DNA of 64,000 nucleotides from positions 30,106,428 through 30,170,427 of the forward strand of contig NC_084803.1 in the NCBI RefSeq assembly GCF_963583255.1, written 5' to 3'. Of this stretch, positions 43,270 to 55,970 are shown one piece after another. The translations under genes and the position numbers were made by a program. Each line of letters begins with the position of its first letter. Position 1 is the stretch's first letter. The notes under the pieces are model-generated. The model saw only the letters and a list, made by a program, of their open reading frames with translations, was not told where the DNA came from and searched no databases. The DNA is from Pyrus communis (Eukaryota > Streptophyta > Magnoliopsida > Rosales > Rosaceae).

Positions 43270-44304
43270 TTGGGTAGTGGTGGAGGAATGGAAGGATGGT
43301 GTTTGGATTTGTAGGGGAAACTCACGGCACAAAGGGGGTGGTTTGATGGTCTACATTTCTGCAATGGATGAGTTTATGGAAGAGTGTTTGGAATGGGTGA
43401 ATTTCTGGCACAAAGGCCTTATTTCTGTGGTGAATGGATCCCCCCTCCTTGTGGCTGCAATGAAGGGTTATTTATAGGTGAAATGGGGGGAACATGACAG
43501 CTAGGAGGGTGGTGGAAATCTGGAATGGTGATGGGAGATGCATGTGGCTGATTTATGCATGTGATTAAAGGGTGGAAATGCATGTGCTTTGAATAAGTGG
43601 CTGCATGTGCAAGGGGACAATCTGGAAATGAGATGGGAGATGCATGTGGCTGATATGAATGTGTTTGCATGTGAATTAAAGCTTGGGTGAATGATGATAA
43701 ATGCATGTGGATGGAAATAATGAAGGGTGAATGTGCATGTGCTGCAATGGGTTGGGAAAACATGTGAGGGAATGATTAAGGTGAATGAATAATGAAATGG
43801 GAAAGCATGTGCAAAAGGGGAATGCATGTGGCTGCAAGGTTTTGTGTTAGGTGATGGGTGAACGTTAAGTGATAAGTGATTATGATAAGTGATGATGATA
43901 AGTGATAAGTGATATGATATGTGGTTATGATAAGTGATAAGTGGTGATGATAAGTAATGGGAGCATGTGAGGGAATGAATAATGAATGCATGTGTATGGT
44001 TTTGGGAGAAAGGTGGAGATGCACGGCATAAGGGAATTGGAAAGGTTTAAATGTCCTAAAACTAAAGGGAACAAGGTTCCAACACTTTGGTCTTCAATTT
44101 CGTCCAACATTTTGGCGCCAAGCATAAGTTATCCATCCTTAGCCCAAAAGTGCTCCAAAAGACTCCAAAATGCATCTTTTTGCTCCTTTAGCCCTTTGGA
44201 CCTACAAACACACGATAATAGCTTAAAGGACTAAAATAACTAAAGAAACATAACGTAAATGCACGAGAACAAGCCATTTAATTCGCATGAATATGGTCCT
44301 ATCA
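43270..44304 (-). mobile_element. H: U3 part of a minus-strand LTR
   Basis: On the minus strand it begins TGATAGGACC (a one-base change from TGATAGGAGC) at 44304 and runs through U3 with CTTATCA and CATGCA arrays and a CCTATAAATA box. It breaks at ATGGT where E1 inserted and continues at 843-459. It sits inside the last bases of the LTR at 44305-46803. Confidence 0.88.
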
Positions 44305-46803
44305 CGCACACAAATTAAACCCTCTTTTCGTCAAATTGTAGTATATGTATAAGTAGGGATCGTTCTAGACCGGGGATTAGGAGGGATTGTTAACCACTTG
44401 GATTTGACTCAAAAACGTAAAATAACAATATGAAACACTATACTAGACTCAAAGAATGCAAAACTAAACTTTAAAACACTAAGACAAACCAAAAGACTCA
44501 AAACAACACAAACACACTCAAATCTGCCTAAAAACCACTTTCTGGGCAGATTTGAGCACAAACACAAATTTGGACGAAATTAAGTAATAACTTGACTCAA
44601 GAACGTAAAAACACAATATAAAACACTAAACTAACTCAAAGAATGTAAAACTAAACACTTAAAACATTAAAACAAACCAAAAGACTCAAACATCACCCAA
44701 AACACTCAAAACTGCCTTAAAATCACTTTCTGGGCAGTTTTGAGCACTTTGGTGAATTTGGACGAAATTGGGAAATAAAATTGAATCAAAACACTTTAAA
44801 ACATAAACTAAACAAATTCTAAACACTAAAGAACAAGAAAGTAAAGGGGGGTTTTAAATTGACGAGAATTGAAATAACAAAACAAGTTAATAAACTAAAC
44901 AGATTGTAAAACGAATTTGATGGAATGGAATGAATGGATGATAGAATGGCTAAGGGGTTCATCTCCATACATGTTATACTTGCATAATAAAATGATTTCC
45001 AATTGCATTTCAATAAACCATGAAACTCAACACCCCGGGTTAACCGTGATGCACTAATTAACCTTCAAATCTTCCTAACGTTATTGAATTGGATGGGTTA
45101 GCGCATACAACAATTCAAAACATTCCCCACAAGTCCTCAACATGAATGCATAGAAGAGATACAAGCAAGAATCATTACGCTCTATGAAAATTATAAGTGT
45201 TGACGAGGCATTCGTTACTATGGATTGCATGAAACTTATGCCAAGAATTTGTTTAACGCGATTGTTTATAAGCAACCTCCACTACTTGTGAATATAAGTT
45301 CATAACGATTAGGTGAAACTTACTTATATTCTAGCGTCATATTCATGCATGAAAATTAAGCGCGCATTCTCAATAAACATACATAAATAAGTTATCAATC
45401 AAACGGTTAAACAAATTGAATCCACAACTTATGAAACGCAATTAGAAGTATTCAAATCAAAATGCAAGCATAAACATATATTCGAATCACCCCCTAACCA
45501 AGGGGGGTTTAGTTCCTCATGGTACAAAACAAAGAGAATCAAAGAAACACCTAAACATTCCAACAACTCAAACTTGAATTGTATGAACGTTTAGGCCCTC
45601 TTATCTTCCATTCCTCATTCGTACAAAACAAAGAGCATTGAAATTAAACATTGAAATCAAAGAAACACCTAAACATTCCAACAACTCAAACTTGAATTGT
45701 ATGAACGTTTAGGCACTCTTCTCTTCCTCTTCGTTGTAGCACAAGGTCTAGGGATAGTTTGATGGTGTGAATGGTTTGGGGAGTGGTGGAGGAATGGAAG
45801 AGGAGTTGTGGAATATGGAAGGATGGTGTTTGGATTGTAAGGGAGAGCACGGCACAAGGGAGTTTTATGGTCTACATTTCTGCAATGGATGAGTGTTTAT
45901 GAATGGAATGGATGGACTTGTGAAGGGCACGGCCCCAAGGGACCAATTTTTGTTGTGAAATGAATTGTCTATGAATGAGTGTGAATGAATGAGTATTTAT
46001 AGGTGAAATGGGGGGAACATGACAGCTAGGTTGCATGTGCACATGTTGGTTGAATGATTATGAGTGCTTGTGGCTGAAATAGCATGTGGAATGGCTGGAA
46101 ATGCAAGGAGAAGGCATGTGCACGGTTTTGGGAGAGAATGGGAGTGCAAGTGGCTGAAATGTTAGAGGAACAAGTGCATGTGGCTGCATTGTGGTGCGAT
46201 GATGGAGGAACAATCTGAAAATGCAAGGTATGGCTGGAATGATTGTGTTTGTTTGAATGTGCATGTGATTAAATTAAAGGATGCAAAGTAAATAAATAAT
46301 GAATGCATGTGTTGAATTATGAAGATGCATGTGCAATGAAGTGGAATGACAATCTGAAATGGGATAGGTACCCACGGCAATGATGATTTCTGGTGGTGTT
46401 TTGGGTGCATGTGGAATGAATGATTTCTTGGTGAGTGGATGCATGTGTTGATTAAAGGGGGAATGCAAAGGAAAAGCTAGAAATGCATGTGGAGTGGCTG
46501 CAAGGTGAATGAATAATGAAATGGGAAAGCATGTGCAAGGTTTTGGTGTGAATGATTGAATGTGCATGTGGCTGCAATGGAGGAGGAATCCTTCAATTTC
46601 GTCCATCCTCTTGGCTCCAAGCATATGATATCCATTCCAATCTCTAATTTGCTCCAAAAGGCTCCAAAAGGCATCCTTTTGCATACTTTGCCCTTAGAAC
46701 CTGAAAACACACAAAAGAAGCATAAAGGACTAAAATAACTAAAGAAACATAACGTAAATGCACGAGAACAAGCCATTTAAGTCGCATGAATATGCTCCTA
46801 TCA
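44305..46803 (-). mobile_element. G': minus-strand LTR, last bases displaced by H
   Basis: On the minus strand it begins TGATAGGAGC at 46803 and runs to GTGTGCG at 44305, lacking only about 16 bases of the normal LTR end. H begins at that point. It contains a CATGCA array, a CCTATAAATA box near 46000, tandem CCTAAACGTTC hairpins and two U5 hairpins. It was inserted in the gag fragment to its right (GGGGTTTT on the minus strand). Whether an interior exists beyond the window is unknown. Confidence 0.88.
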
Positions 46804-47515
46804 AAAACCCCGGGGGTTGCTGCCTAAAGCCTCCTTGTTGGTAAGGTTGTTGAGGCTCCCTCCACTTGAAGTTTGGATGGTCTCTCCAACCCGGATTGTA
46901 TGTATTGGAATATGGATCATTCCTTGGTTGATTTTGGCTTGAAAACCCAATGGCGTTTGCACTCTCCCACCCACCATTCTCAATCAATTGAGGGCACTTT
47001 TCCGAAGGATGACCTTGAATAGAACATACGCCACATACAATTGGACTTTGGATCTTCATTCCTTCGGCCATCTGAGACACAAGAGAAGTAAGATTAGCTA
47101 TTTGAGTTTGAAGGTCGGATTGAGAACTTACCTCACTCACTTGTTGCCGTGGGGGGTCCCTTTGCCCAATTCCTTCGTATTGTTGTGCATTGAGAGCTCG
47201 GTTTGCAATGAGGTTCTTGGCTGCCATAGGGGTTTTATCCACCAACGCTCCTCCCGCCGAAGCATCAAGCATTTGCCTTTCAATGGGAAGAAGACCTTCA
47301 TAGAAGTATTGAATTAGAAGCTCCTCCTTCATTTGATGTTAAGGACATGATGCAACAAGGGTTTTAAAACGCTCATAGTATGTTGGAAAAGACTCCCCTT
47401 GACTTTGTTGAATTCCGCTAATCTTCTTTCTCAAGAGAATGACTCTTGAAGTAGGAAAGAATTTTTCAAGAAACGCCCTCTTCATGCTCTCCCAAGAGGT
47501 GACTGTTCCGGGTGC
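46804..47515 (-). pseudogene. K: broken gag fragment
   Basis: On the minus strand this encodes part of an Athila-like gag close to that of F, from APGTVTSWESM through the capsid and the CCHC knuckle (CGVCSIQGHPSEKC) to RQQPPGF. A stop codon interrupts the frame: where A and F have Cys-Pro-Gln-His, K has TAA in place of the Gln codon (about 47342-47340). Both ends are cut by LTRs (G' at 46803, F at 47516). It is the oldest visible layer of the nest. Confidence 0.88.
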
Positions 47516-49729
47516 TGATAGGAGCATATTTAGGCGACTTAACTACCTTATTCTTGTGCATTTGTGCTATTATTTCTTAGTTAATGTCGTATTACAACTC
47601 AATTTCGTGTGTTTGTAGGTCCTATGGGTCAAAGTATCAAGAAAGTGCATTTTGGTGCATTTTGGAGCTATTTTGGACACTATGGGGATAGCTTGCATAT
47701 GGGCTAACATGGATGGACGAATTTGGACTTCAAGAAGGTGGAAATGTGATAAGAAGAGGAAGGAACTAAGCTAAGGACAAAGTGGATAAGGAAAGTGCAA
47801 GAAAAGAGGAAACATTATCCAAAACCTTATCCAACCTTATCTAACATTATCCAATTATCCAAAACCTTATCCAACCTTATCTAACATTATCCAATTATCC
47901 AAAACATTATCCAAACCTTATCTCATCTTATCCTATCCAAACCTTATCATGTCTTACTCCTAATTACATGGGGACCTAAATGGATCATTCTAGAACCTAT
48001 TTCTAGAAGCATCCTAGTCTAGAAGGCCCAAATCTGCCACAAAACCTATTCTTTCTAGAAACCCTAGAAAAGTGGCGCCCAAACCTTTCTAGAAGGCTTT
48101 ACCTTGCCTTGCAAGGCAAGCTACCCTCTCCCCTAAATCAGCCGCACCTTCCTAGGCCCAATCCCTTTGGGATTCTGATTTCCAAGGCCTAATCCTTGTG
48201 GATTTGGGTATACAATTCGTTTTATAAAACTATGTGGGCCAAAAAACCTCTTCCTAGGTGGATTTGACAACTCATGGCCGAATTCTAGGGCCCTAATCCA
48301 CCAAATCTGCTAAGTAAACCCTAATCTAATAAACCCTAGGACTATATAAACATATTTTCAGCCACAAATTCGTACCACCCCCTTATGCTATTCAGAAACC
48401 CTTGTGCCGCACCTCCATTCTCCATTCTTGACCTCCATAGACCTTCCTCCACATCCATACACCTCTGCCGCACCCTTCCCCACCATAATCAACCATCCTC
48501 CATCCCTCCAAACTAGAAAACACCATCCAAAACCCCCAATTCCATCACCCAAACTTTGTGCCGCAGCAAGGAGGAGGAAGAGAAGCCAATCTGTGCATCG
48601 AATCCATCTTGGAATTGCTGAGCATTTAGGTGTATTCTTTCTTATGATTTCAATGTTTAAATTCAATACTTTTTGTTGTGCAAGCATGAGGAACTAATCC
48701 CCCCTTTGGCTAGGGGGAATTTCAAAACCATGGTTATATTTGCATGATGATTTGATTACTTTTAGTTGTGATTTCATGAATGATGAATTCAATTTGCTTA
48801 TCTGTTTTAATTAAAACTTGCTTATGTATATGAATTGAGAGTGCACGCTTAATTTGCATGCATAAACATGATGCTAGGGTATGAGGGAACTTCACCTAAT
48901 CGTTGGGAACTTATATTCATGAGTAGTTAAGATTGTTGGTCACAATTATGATAAGTGAATTCTTGGCATAAGTATCATGCGCTTTCATAGTTACGAATGC
49001 CTCATCAACACCTATGATTTCCATAGAACCTAATGATCTTTGATTGTCTTTCTATCATGCGCTTTCATATAGAAAACTTTTAAGGAATAATTTGATTGCA
49101 ATGCGCTAATTCCATTCAATTCAATGACCTAAGGGAAATCTGAGAGTTAATTTAAGCGTACCTAATTAACTTGGGGTGTTGAGGTTCATAAATTCATCGA
49201 ATAAGCAACTGGAGATTATTTTGTATGCAAGTATGCCATGTGTGGAGAAAAACCTCCTAGCCATCTCACCATCCATTTAACTCCACCAATTTCGTCAGAA
49301 TCTGCCTATTTTACATATTTGTTTTGTTTGTTTGATTTTCGTCAAAAACCAAATCCCCAAGTGTCTTAGAGTGTCTAATTAGTTAGAATATGTTTTAGAT
49401 TGTGTTTTTGAGTGTTTTGATTCAAGTTGTTACCCAAATTCGTCCAAATTAGTGAAAGTGCTCAAAACTGCCCAGAAAGTGTTTTTAAGGCAGTTTTGAG
49501 TGTTTTGGGGCTGTTTTGAGTCTTTTGGTTTGTTTTAGTGTTTCTATTGTTTAGTTTTGCATTCTTTGAGTCTAGTTTAGTGTTTTAACCTTTGTTTTAC
49601 GTTTTTGAGTCAGTTTCCAAGTGATTTAGCAATCCCTCCTAATCCCCGGTTTAGAACGATCCCTACTTATTTATATGCTACAATTGTCAAAAGAGGGTTA
49701 ATTTGTGTGTTAAGTTAATTTTCGCATCA
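47516..49729 (+). repeat. F 5' LTR
   Basis: The U3 is related to that of A. An exact 40-bp tandem repeat (47821-47860, 47861-47900) contains CCTTATCC. Four TTCTAGAA motifs lie at 47988, 48001, 48053 and 48087. CTTGCCTTGCAAGGCAAG (48103-48120) is a perfect palindrome. TATATAAA lies at 48343-48350, the U5 hairpin at 49461-49500, and CTAATCCCCGG at 49639-49649. It ends TTCGCATCA. Confidence 0.9.
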
Positions 49730-49734
49730 AATTT

Positions 49735-49752
49735 TGGCGCCGTTGCCGGGGA
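49735..49752 (+). other. Primer-binding site of F (tRNA-Asp)
   Basis: TGGCGCCGTTGCCGGGGA, five bases after the LTR end. Confidence 0.9.
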
Positions 49753-49865
49753 TTAGCAACTTTGCTAATCCCTTGTTATTTCTTTTTAGTTATTTTTGTG
49801 TGTTATTAGTTTGTTATTTATTTTAGTTTCTGACCTATTTGTTTCCTTGTTTTAGGCACTAGTTT

Positions 49866-52121
49866 ATGACTCGGAGTTCTCAACCGGTTAATGCGCATAT
49901 CTTAGACTTTGACGACGATTTTGAGCGAGCCTTGAGAAGAAAGAAGAATCAACAAGAGCCTCAACCACCTCCACCTGCACAAGACCTTGAAGAGGACGAA
50001 ATACAAGTGGAGGACGAGGCCACGGCAAGGGTTGTTGAGGAAGAACAAGTTATGGCAGCCGACAACCGAACAATCAAGGAGCTTTCCGCTTCGGGATTGG
50101 TTAATGCCATGCCTCTATGCATTCAATATCCAAGGGCAGCCCCCGACAAGACTGACGAGTTTGAACTTAAGTCCAGTTTATTGCATCATATTCCTAAGTT
50201 CCATGGGTTGTCTATGGAAGATCCTAATAAACACTTGAAGGAGTTCGAGGTTGTTTGCTCAAGTATGACCCCGGTGAATGTTGATGGGAGCATTTTGAAG
50301 ATGAAGGCTTTCCCCTTTTCTCTCTTGGAAAAGGCTAAAGATTGGTTGTATGAACTAGCTCCCGGAACTGTCACATCATGGGAGAGTATGAAAAGGGCGT
50401 TTTTGGAGAAGTTTTTCCCAACTTCTCGAGTCATTCTTTTACGTAAAAGAATTAGTGGCATTCAGCAAGATCAAGGTGAATCATTTCCAACTTATTATGA
50501 ACGTTTTAAAACCCTTGTTGCTTCATGTCCACAGCACCAGATGAAGGAGGAGCTTCTTCTCCAATATTTCTACGAAGGGCTTCTCCCAATTGAACGTCAA
50601 ATGCTAGATGCCTCAGCGGGTGGAGCTTTAGTGGACAAAACACCCATGGCCGCCAAGACTCTCATTGCCAACCGAGCTTTGAATGCTCAACAATACGAAG
50701 GAGTTGGCCAAAGAGACATGCCACAGCAGCAACAAAGTGTAAATGAGGTAATTGCAATTTCTGACATTCAATCACAATTGGCTAATCTTACTTCTCTTGT
50801 GTCTCAGGTTGTCATGGGGTCAAAACCACAAGAATACCAAGTGTGTGGCGTATGCTCAATGCAAGGGCATCCATCCGTGGCATGCCCTCAATTGATAGAG
50901 AATGGAGGATGGGAATCTGCCAATGCCATTGGTTTCCAAGGCCAAAACCAACCCAAGTATGATCCGTACTCCAACAACTACAACCCCGGATGGAGAGATC
51001 ACCCTAATTTCAAGTGGAGAGAGTCCCAACAATCTGCACCACAAAGGGGATTTCAACAAAACCCCCCTGGGTTCCCACGGCCATACCACCAACCACCATT
51101 GTCCCAAAAAAACTCAGGTTCGTCTTTTGATAATTCTGAAATTATTCAATTACTAACTACATTGGCGCAGGGGCAAGAAAAACAAGCAAAGGACATGCAC
51201 AATTACGCCAATGAAGTGCAAAATCAAGCTCGAGAGGTGACTGAATTGAAGAGACAAGTGGGACAAATGGCTGAGTTGATGGGCCAATTTAGAGAGCAAG
51301 GCAAGTTGCCTAGCTCGACCATCGTCAATCCAAAAGGAGGTTTTGAAACCGCTAAGGCTATCACCTTGAGAAGTGGCAACCAAGTTGGAACGGCCTCACA
51401 ACCCTCTAAATCAGCCCCAACGGAGGACGAAAAGTTGCAATTGGAGGAGGAAGGGCAAGAGCAAGCCACGGCAAGGGTAGCACCAACCATGCCGCAGCCA
51501 CCCAAACAACCCCATTCGGCTTCCAAGGGTAAGGAGGTTCCAAATTCGATTATTTCTAATGTTATTCCTCCAAATGCACCCTTTCCTAGCAGGTTTATGC
51601 AATCTAAGATAGAGGAGGATGAAAAAGACATCCTAGAGACGTTTAGGAAGGTGCATGTCAATATCCCGCTCCTTGATGCAATAAAGCAAATTCCGAAGTA
51701 TGCGAAGTTTTTGAAGAAGATTTGTACAACAAGGAAACGGATTCGGGAGAAAGAGGTGGTACATGTAAGTGAGAATGTCTCTGCAATTTTGCAAAGAAAG
51801 TTGCCACCTAAATGCAAAGATCCAGGTAGTTTCACTATCCCTTGTGTAATTGGTGATACAAGGTTTGAACATGCTATGCTAGATTTAGGTGCATCAATTA
51901 ATGTCATGCCATATTCTGTTTATGCATCTATGAATCTAGGAGAGCTTAAAAATGATGGTGTTATTATTCAATTAGCCGATCGATCTAATGCATACCCAAG
52001 AGGGGTTTTGGAAGATGTTTTGGTGCAGGTAGACCACTTGATTTTTCCTGCAGATTTCTATGTGCTTGACATGGAGGATTCAACCCACTCTCCACCATCG
52101 CCACTCTTACTTGGACGACCT
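49866..52121 (+). pseudogene. gag-pro: gag-protease of F, first part (split by D)
   Basis: The ATG at 49866 (MTRSSQP) aligns with A. This part has 752 codons. An acidic N-terminal region (residues 30-65) is followed by the capsid domain to about residue 245, the CCHC knuckle from C327 (CX2CX4HX4C), a Gln/Pro-rich linker with a short coiled coil (around VTELKRQVGQMAELMGQF), then protease with D673-L-G-A-S. The frame is intact until GRP in the LLLGRPF motif, where D inserted. D's first bases TGA supply a stop. Before D arrived this was an intact frame; the second part is at 61081-61650. Truncated at this point, the protease has lost its C-terminal section. Confidence 0.88.
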
Positions 52122-54066
52122 TGATAAGTCACATTTTGCATGCATTTATTTCCTCCTTATTTGGTGTCTTTGTGATTGTTTTGGATTAAACTAGTTGCGT
52201 TTTACATTGTTTTGTGTTAGTGTGCAGCCAAGGGTGTAATTCGACCACATTGGATGGTTCTAAACAGAAAGTGATGCATTGGAGTCACTTTGGGTGGTTC
52301 TAAACAAGGCAAAAACATGCAATCACATGCATGTCCACAACCTTGGCCGTGTGTTCCCATATCATCCCATCAGATTATACACTTCTAAACACCAATCATG
52401 CAATCACATGCATGATAACATTCATTCCGTGCAGATTCCATCTTTTAACACCCAAAACATGCATTCACATGCATGTCCACAATCTGACCCGTGCATTCCA
52501 TTTCCTTTCTTCTCTTTGCAGAAATCCACATGCACCTCAATTAAACATTCCATGCCATTTCAGCGTTTCTTATGCCCATTCCGTCCATTTCCACTCCCAT
52601 TTGCAGTCTCCACTCCCTTGTTGCAGACTTTCCACATGCATTTGGATTAAACAAACCACATATCTGCAGATTATGTCCACTCCTTGCAGCCTTCATTTCA
52701 GAAATCCATTTCATCCCATCATTCCATGTCATTTCCATTTCCTTCATGACCAAACCGTGCACTCCCATACCCAATTCCAGATTATTCTAACCAATTTGCA
52801 GGTTCCACTCCCTTGCTTGCAGACATTCCACATGTGTTTGGATTAAATAAACCACACACTTGCAGAGCATGTCCATGCTTTGCAGGTATCATGCCAGAAT
52901 TCCACTCATCCAACCATTTCATGCGATTCCATCTCCTTAATGCCCATACCGTGCATGTTAATTCTCTTTTCAGAATTCCTTTCACATGGTCCATGTCAGT
53001 TTCCCACATGTTTTTCTGATTGTTTTTCCATGAATAACACATTAAGAAATTAACCAAGGAGACACACGGACAGGCTCTCTCTCTCTCGGATCCATTCGAT
53101 TAGACACACTTGATTGGCTCCAATTTCTTTTTACCATACTCACTCATTTCTGCCTCTCCATTTCCATTCGACATTAGTTTTCTCCACCCTCACTTACAAA
53201 CACATTTGGGAGCTCCAACACCGAAGGCACTCTTCAAGGAATTCAACATCAGTTTTGCTTCAAGGGTTCCTTCTACTTCATTCTATGTTCATTCATGTTG
53301 TGTACCTTTATGTTAAACATTTTGTAAACATGAATTGTAACTAATTCTCCTCTAGGGATTCGATGTAACCTTGCAAAGTTTGCCATGTAATTAAGTTAGA
53401 ATGCTCATTTTGTCCATCTATTTCTTGTTTCATTTTCTGTTTTAATGGTGACTTAGTATGTTGATTTTAATGTTTGATCATCATTTGAATTAATCACTAA
53501 GTTGTGTAGCCAAGATTAAAGCACACATCATGCATAATCTTGGTAGATATGTGAATGAATGAAGGGAGTGTTTAGCACACATCCTGCCGAGTTACTCCCT
53601 TTGGTTTTATGAAAGTTTCTTGTACATTGCATAATCTTGATTATGAACCAAAGTTGCACATCACAATTAGGCTCATGATTAGAGACATTTGATCAAATCC
53701 ACACATCATATGGTTGATCATATCCAAGTGAAACAAACTCAAGAAATAGGTAGATGAATGAGTATAAACTAACTTGACAAACATGGACTTAGTTGAGCAA
53801 TGGTGAAATCGAATCCCTAGTTTCATTTCCATTGATACTATCCCATTACATTAGTTGTTGATTCATTTATTTGTGTTTATTTCATATTCTCATGCTTTTA
53901 AGTAACAACAACAAATCTGCTCAATTTGATTAGTTTGATTCATTTCTTAGATTTCTTGCAAACAAGTAGTTACATAGGTCCAATTAGTCCCTGTGGATTC
54001 GACACCCTTGCTTATGCCATTATACTAAATATATTCTGCCATTAAGAAAGGAATTATACATCAACA
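52122..54066 (+). repeat. D 5' LTR
   Basis: U3 has CATGCATG and CATGCA motifs (52318-52650) and repeated CAGAAATCCA-type words. A CT repeat (CTCTCTCTCTC, 53078-53088) may mark the transcription start region; I see no clear TATA box. TTAGTCCCT at 53984-53992 is complementary to the region at the primer-binding site. Short frames here are not credible genes. Confidence 0.92.
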
Positions 54067-54070
54067 AAAA

Positions 54071-54088
54071 TGGCGCCGTTGCCGGGGA
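54071..54088 (+). other. Primer-binding site of D (tRNA-Asp)
   Basis: TGGCGCCGTTGCCGGGGA, four A residues after the LTR end. It is followed by GGGACTG/CAGTCCC, a hairpin at 54085-54102. Confidence 0.9.
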
Positions 54089-54817
54089 CTGATTTCAGTC
54101 CCTTGTAATTGCTTGTTTGCTTATTTGCTATTTTGATTAGTGTCAAGGTTCATAAATTGTCAAATTGATAATTGGAAGTTGATTTAAGTTGCATACATTT
54201 CATATATGGAAAAGAATCCCTTAGCCATTCCATTATCCATTGGTTTACATCAACTTGCTTTACAATCTGCTTTGGTTATAATCTGCCCATTTAAGTGCAT
54301 TTCGTCCAAATACAATTTCTCCCCATAGTTTGTTAAGTTTTAGGCTTAGAATCTGTCTTATCTTGTGTTTTGAAGCATTTTGAGTCAAGCTCAAACCTCA
54401 TTTTCGTCCAAAATTGAGTTTAGTGTCAAAACTGCCCAATTTGTGTTTTTAGGCAGTTTTGAGAGTTTTTAGCTTGTTTTGAGTCTTGTGAATCTGTTTT
54501 GAGTCCTTTGAGTCTTTGTTTTGTCCAAATTAGTTAGAAAGTGTTTTGATTTGTGTTTATAAGTGTTTTGATTCAAGTTTCCATCCAATTTCGTCCAAAT
54601 TAGTGAAGGTGCTCAAAACTGCCCAGAAAGTGGTTTTTAGGCAATTTTGAGTCTTCTAGTTGCTGTTTTGGGTTTTAGGATTGTTTAAGTGTTCTAAGCG
54701 TTTAGTTCCACATCCCTTGAGTCCTTTCAAACGTTTTTAAGTTTATTTTTGTTCATTTCATTGTTGTTTGCTAGTAGATTTTCATTCACACTTGTGTTAT
54801 TTTATTTAAGGTAGTTT
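54089..54817 (+). other. D leader, resembling U5 of the TGATAGG family
   Basis: No gene. It contains CCCTTAGCCATTCCATTATCC, GAGTC repeats and two U5-type hairpins (54426-54462 intact; 54612-54651 with one mismatch), sequence that in other elements lies inside the LTR. Confidence 0.7.
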
Positions 54818-55066
54818 ATGTCAAATAGACTTGTTGAGTTAGGCCAAAGAATTGAACGGTTGAAGGGCCACACTTTGGACAACTTTGTGCTATCAAGTTC
54901 ATCCCTAATCAGTGAGGAAGAGGAAAGGACTTCACCTAGTTCAACAAGTAAAGGATCTGAGCAATTTGATTGGGAAAGAGAGGAAGAGATGGCGGGCAAC
55001 CAAGATGAACTTGAGAGTTTTTGGATTGTTTTATTTTCGTTTGTTCTTTTTATTCCAGATTCTTAA
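54818..55066 (+). pseudogene. D gag N-terminal remnant
   Basis: 82-codon frame. Residues 1-68 (MSNRLVELGQRIERL..., an acidic middle, EEMAGNQDE) look like the start of a gag different from that of A and F: the acidic run followed by MAGNQ parallels EDMAADN in A. At about 55020 the sequence switches to the E1-type leader (TTGGATTGTTTTATTTTCG) and the remaining residues FWIVLFSF are leader read as protein. I take it as a truncated gag. Confidence 0.5.
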
Positions 55067-55099
55067 TCTTGTTTTGTTTCTTGTTTTAGGTACTAGTTT

Positions 55100-55144
55100 A
55101 TGACTCGGAGTTTTCATCCGATTCGTGAACATATCCTGGAGTGA
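55100..55144 (+). pseudogene. gag stub of D, 14 codons
   Basis: MTRSFHP start, then TGA after 14 codons. Same breakpoint as in E1 (15332-15376), with the hairpins following directly. Confidence 0.8.
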
Positions 55145-55154
55145 TTGGGTTCTT

Positions 55155-55209
55155 CGTCCGGCTGCAAGACGTAAAAGAAAGCGCTGCGTGGGAGGCAACC
55201 CAATGCACT
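55155..55209 (+). other. Paired hairpins after the D gag stub
   Basis: CGTC...GACG at 55155-55171. The second hairpin 55180-55209 has GGG-AGGCAA-CCC at its core. AATAAA (55211-55216) follows. Confidence 0.6.
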
Positions 55210-55227
55210 GAATAAACAAAGCATGTT

Positions 55228-55228
<1 letters not shown>

Positions 55229-55266
<38 letters not shown>
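55229..55266 (+). repeat. Poly(A) tract at the left edge of the D cassette
   Basis: About 38 uninterrupted A, 12 bases after AATAAA. Confidence 0.8.
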
Positions 55267-55268
<2 letters not shown>

Positions 55269-55298
55269 AAGATACTAAACATGGAGAAAGGTGGAGCT

Positions 55299-55970
55299 TC
55301 ACAAAGGTTGTTTACGTGAAGCCCCATTACGAGGCGTCGAAGCAGAAGGCTTTGAAGAAGAAGGCATCGGAGCGGAAGGCATCGGGGCGGAAGGCATCGG
55401 GGCGGGAGGCATCGGAGCTAGAGCATTCCAAGCCTCAATACTTGGCCAAGCGCTGGATGAGCCAGGAAAAAGGTGCCTCTGGAGGAAAGACGAAAACCTT
55501 TGACGGTCACTGTGAATCCGACCTTCAGACTCTTGCAGCTCATCAAGCTTCCTCTTCATGCCCGTCGAATAGTTGTTGGCAAGCACGTGCAAACTTCTAT
55601 TCTCGTACTTAAGCTGCTGGATCTCCTGCTTGAGACTTTCCACCTCTGCCATCAATGATTCCACCTGACGGGAGCGGGCAAGCAGGCGTTGGCCCATGTT
55701 GGACACAGAACTCGCACACTGAACACTAAGTGCGAGGGACTCTTGAACGGCCAACTCATCGGACCGTCCTGACAGCAGCCTACTATCTTTTGGAGTGAGG
55801 AGGTTCTTAGCTACTATTGTAGCTGTTGTGGCGTCCTGCATCACGGAGTCTTCACCTGTAAGAAGACCGTTAGAAGATAAAAAAGAAGGGCGCCATACGT
55901 TACCTTGACGCGGCGCGCCCGTATCACTGCTAAGGCTCAATTCCAAGCTAAGGTTCGATGAGTTTGCCAT
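55299..55970 (-). CDS. Antisense coiled-coil protein of the D cassette
   Basis: Intact 223-residue homologue of 15524-16195, nearly identical through the coiled coil (MAEVESLKQEIQQLKYENR) with changes in the C-terminal repeat (APMPSSSKPSASTPRNG). Because D has identical LTRs, this is the most recently copied version and the best candidate for an expressed gene. Minus-strand TATA-like TTTATTGAGC lies about 110 bases upstream, as in E3. Confidence 0.75.
   Translation of the reverse strand: MANSSNLSLELSLSSDTGAPRQGNVWRPSFLSSNGLLTGEDSVMQDATTATIVAKNLLTPKDSRLLSGRSDELAVQESLALSVQCASSVSNMGQRLLARSRQVESLMAEVESLKQEIQQLKYENRSLHVLANNYSTGMKRKLDELQESEGRIHSDRQRFSSFLQRHLFPGSSSAWPSIEAWNALAPMPPAPMPSAPMPSAPMPSSSKPSASTPRNGASRKQPL

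Noticed and set aside
52279..53344. Several open frames repeated identically at 59288-60353
   Set aside because: These lie in the D LTR. Their identity reflects the young LTR pair, not selection on protein.
54818..55066. A new host-derived gene in the D leader
   Set aside because: Position directly after the leader, and the acidic run followed by MAGNQ, fit a truncated gag better.
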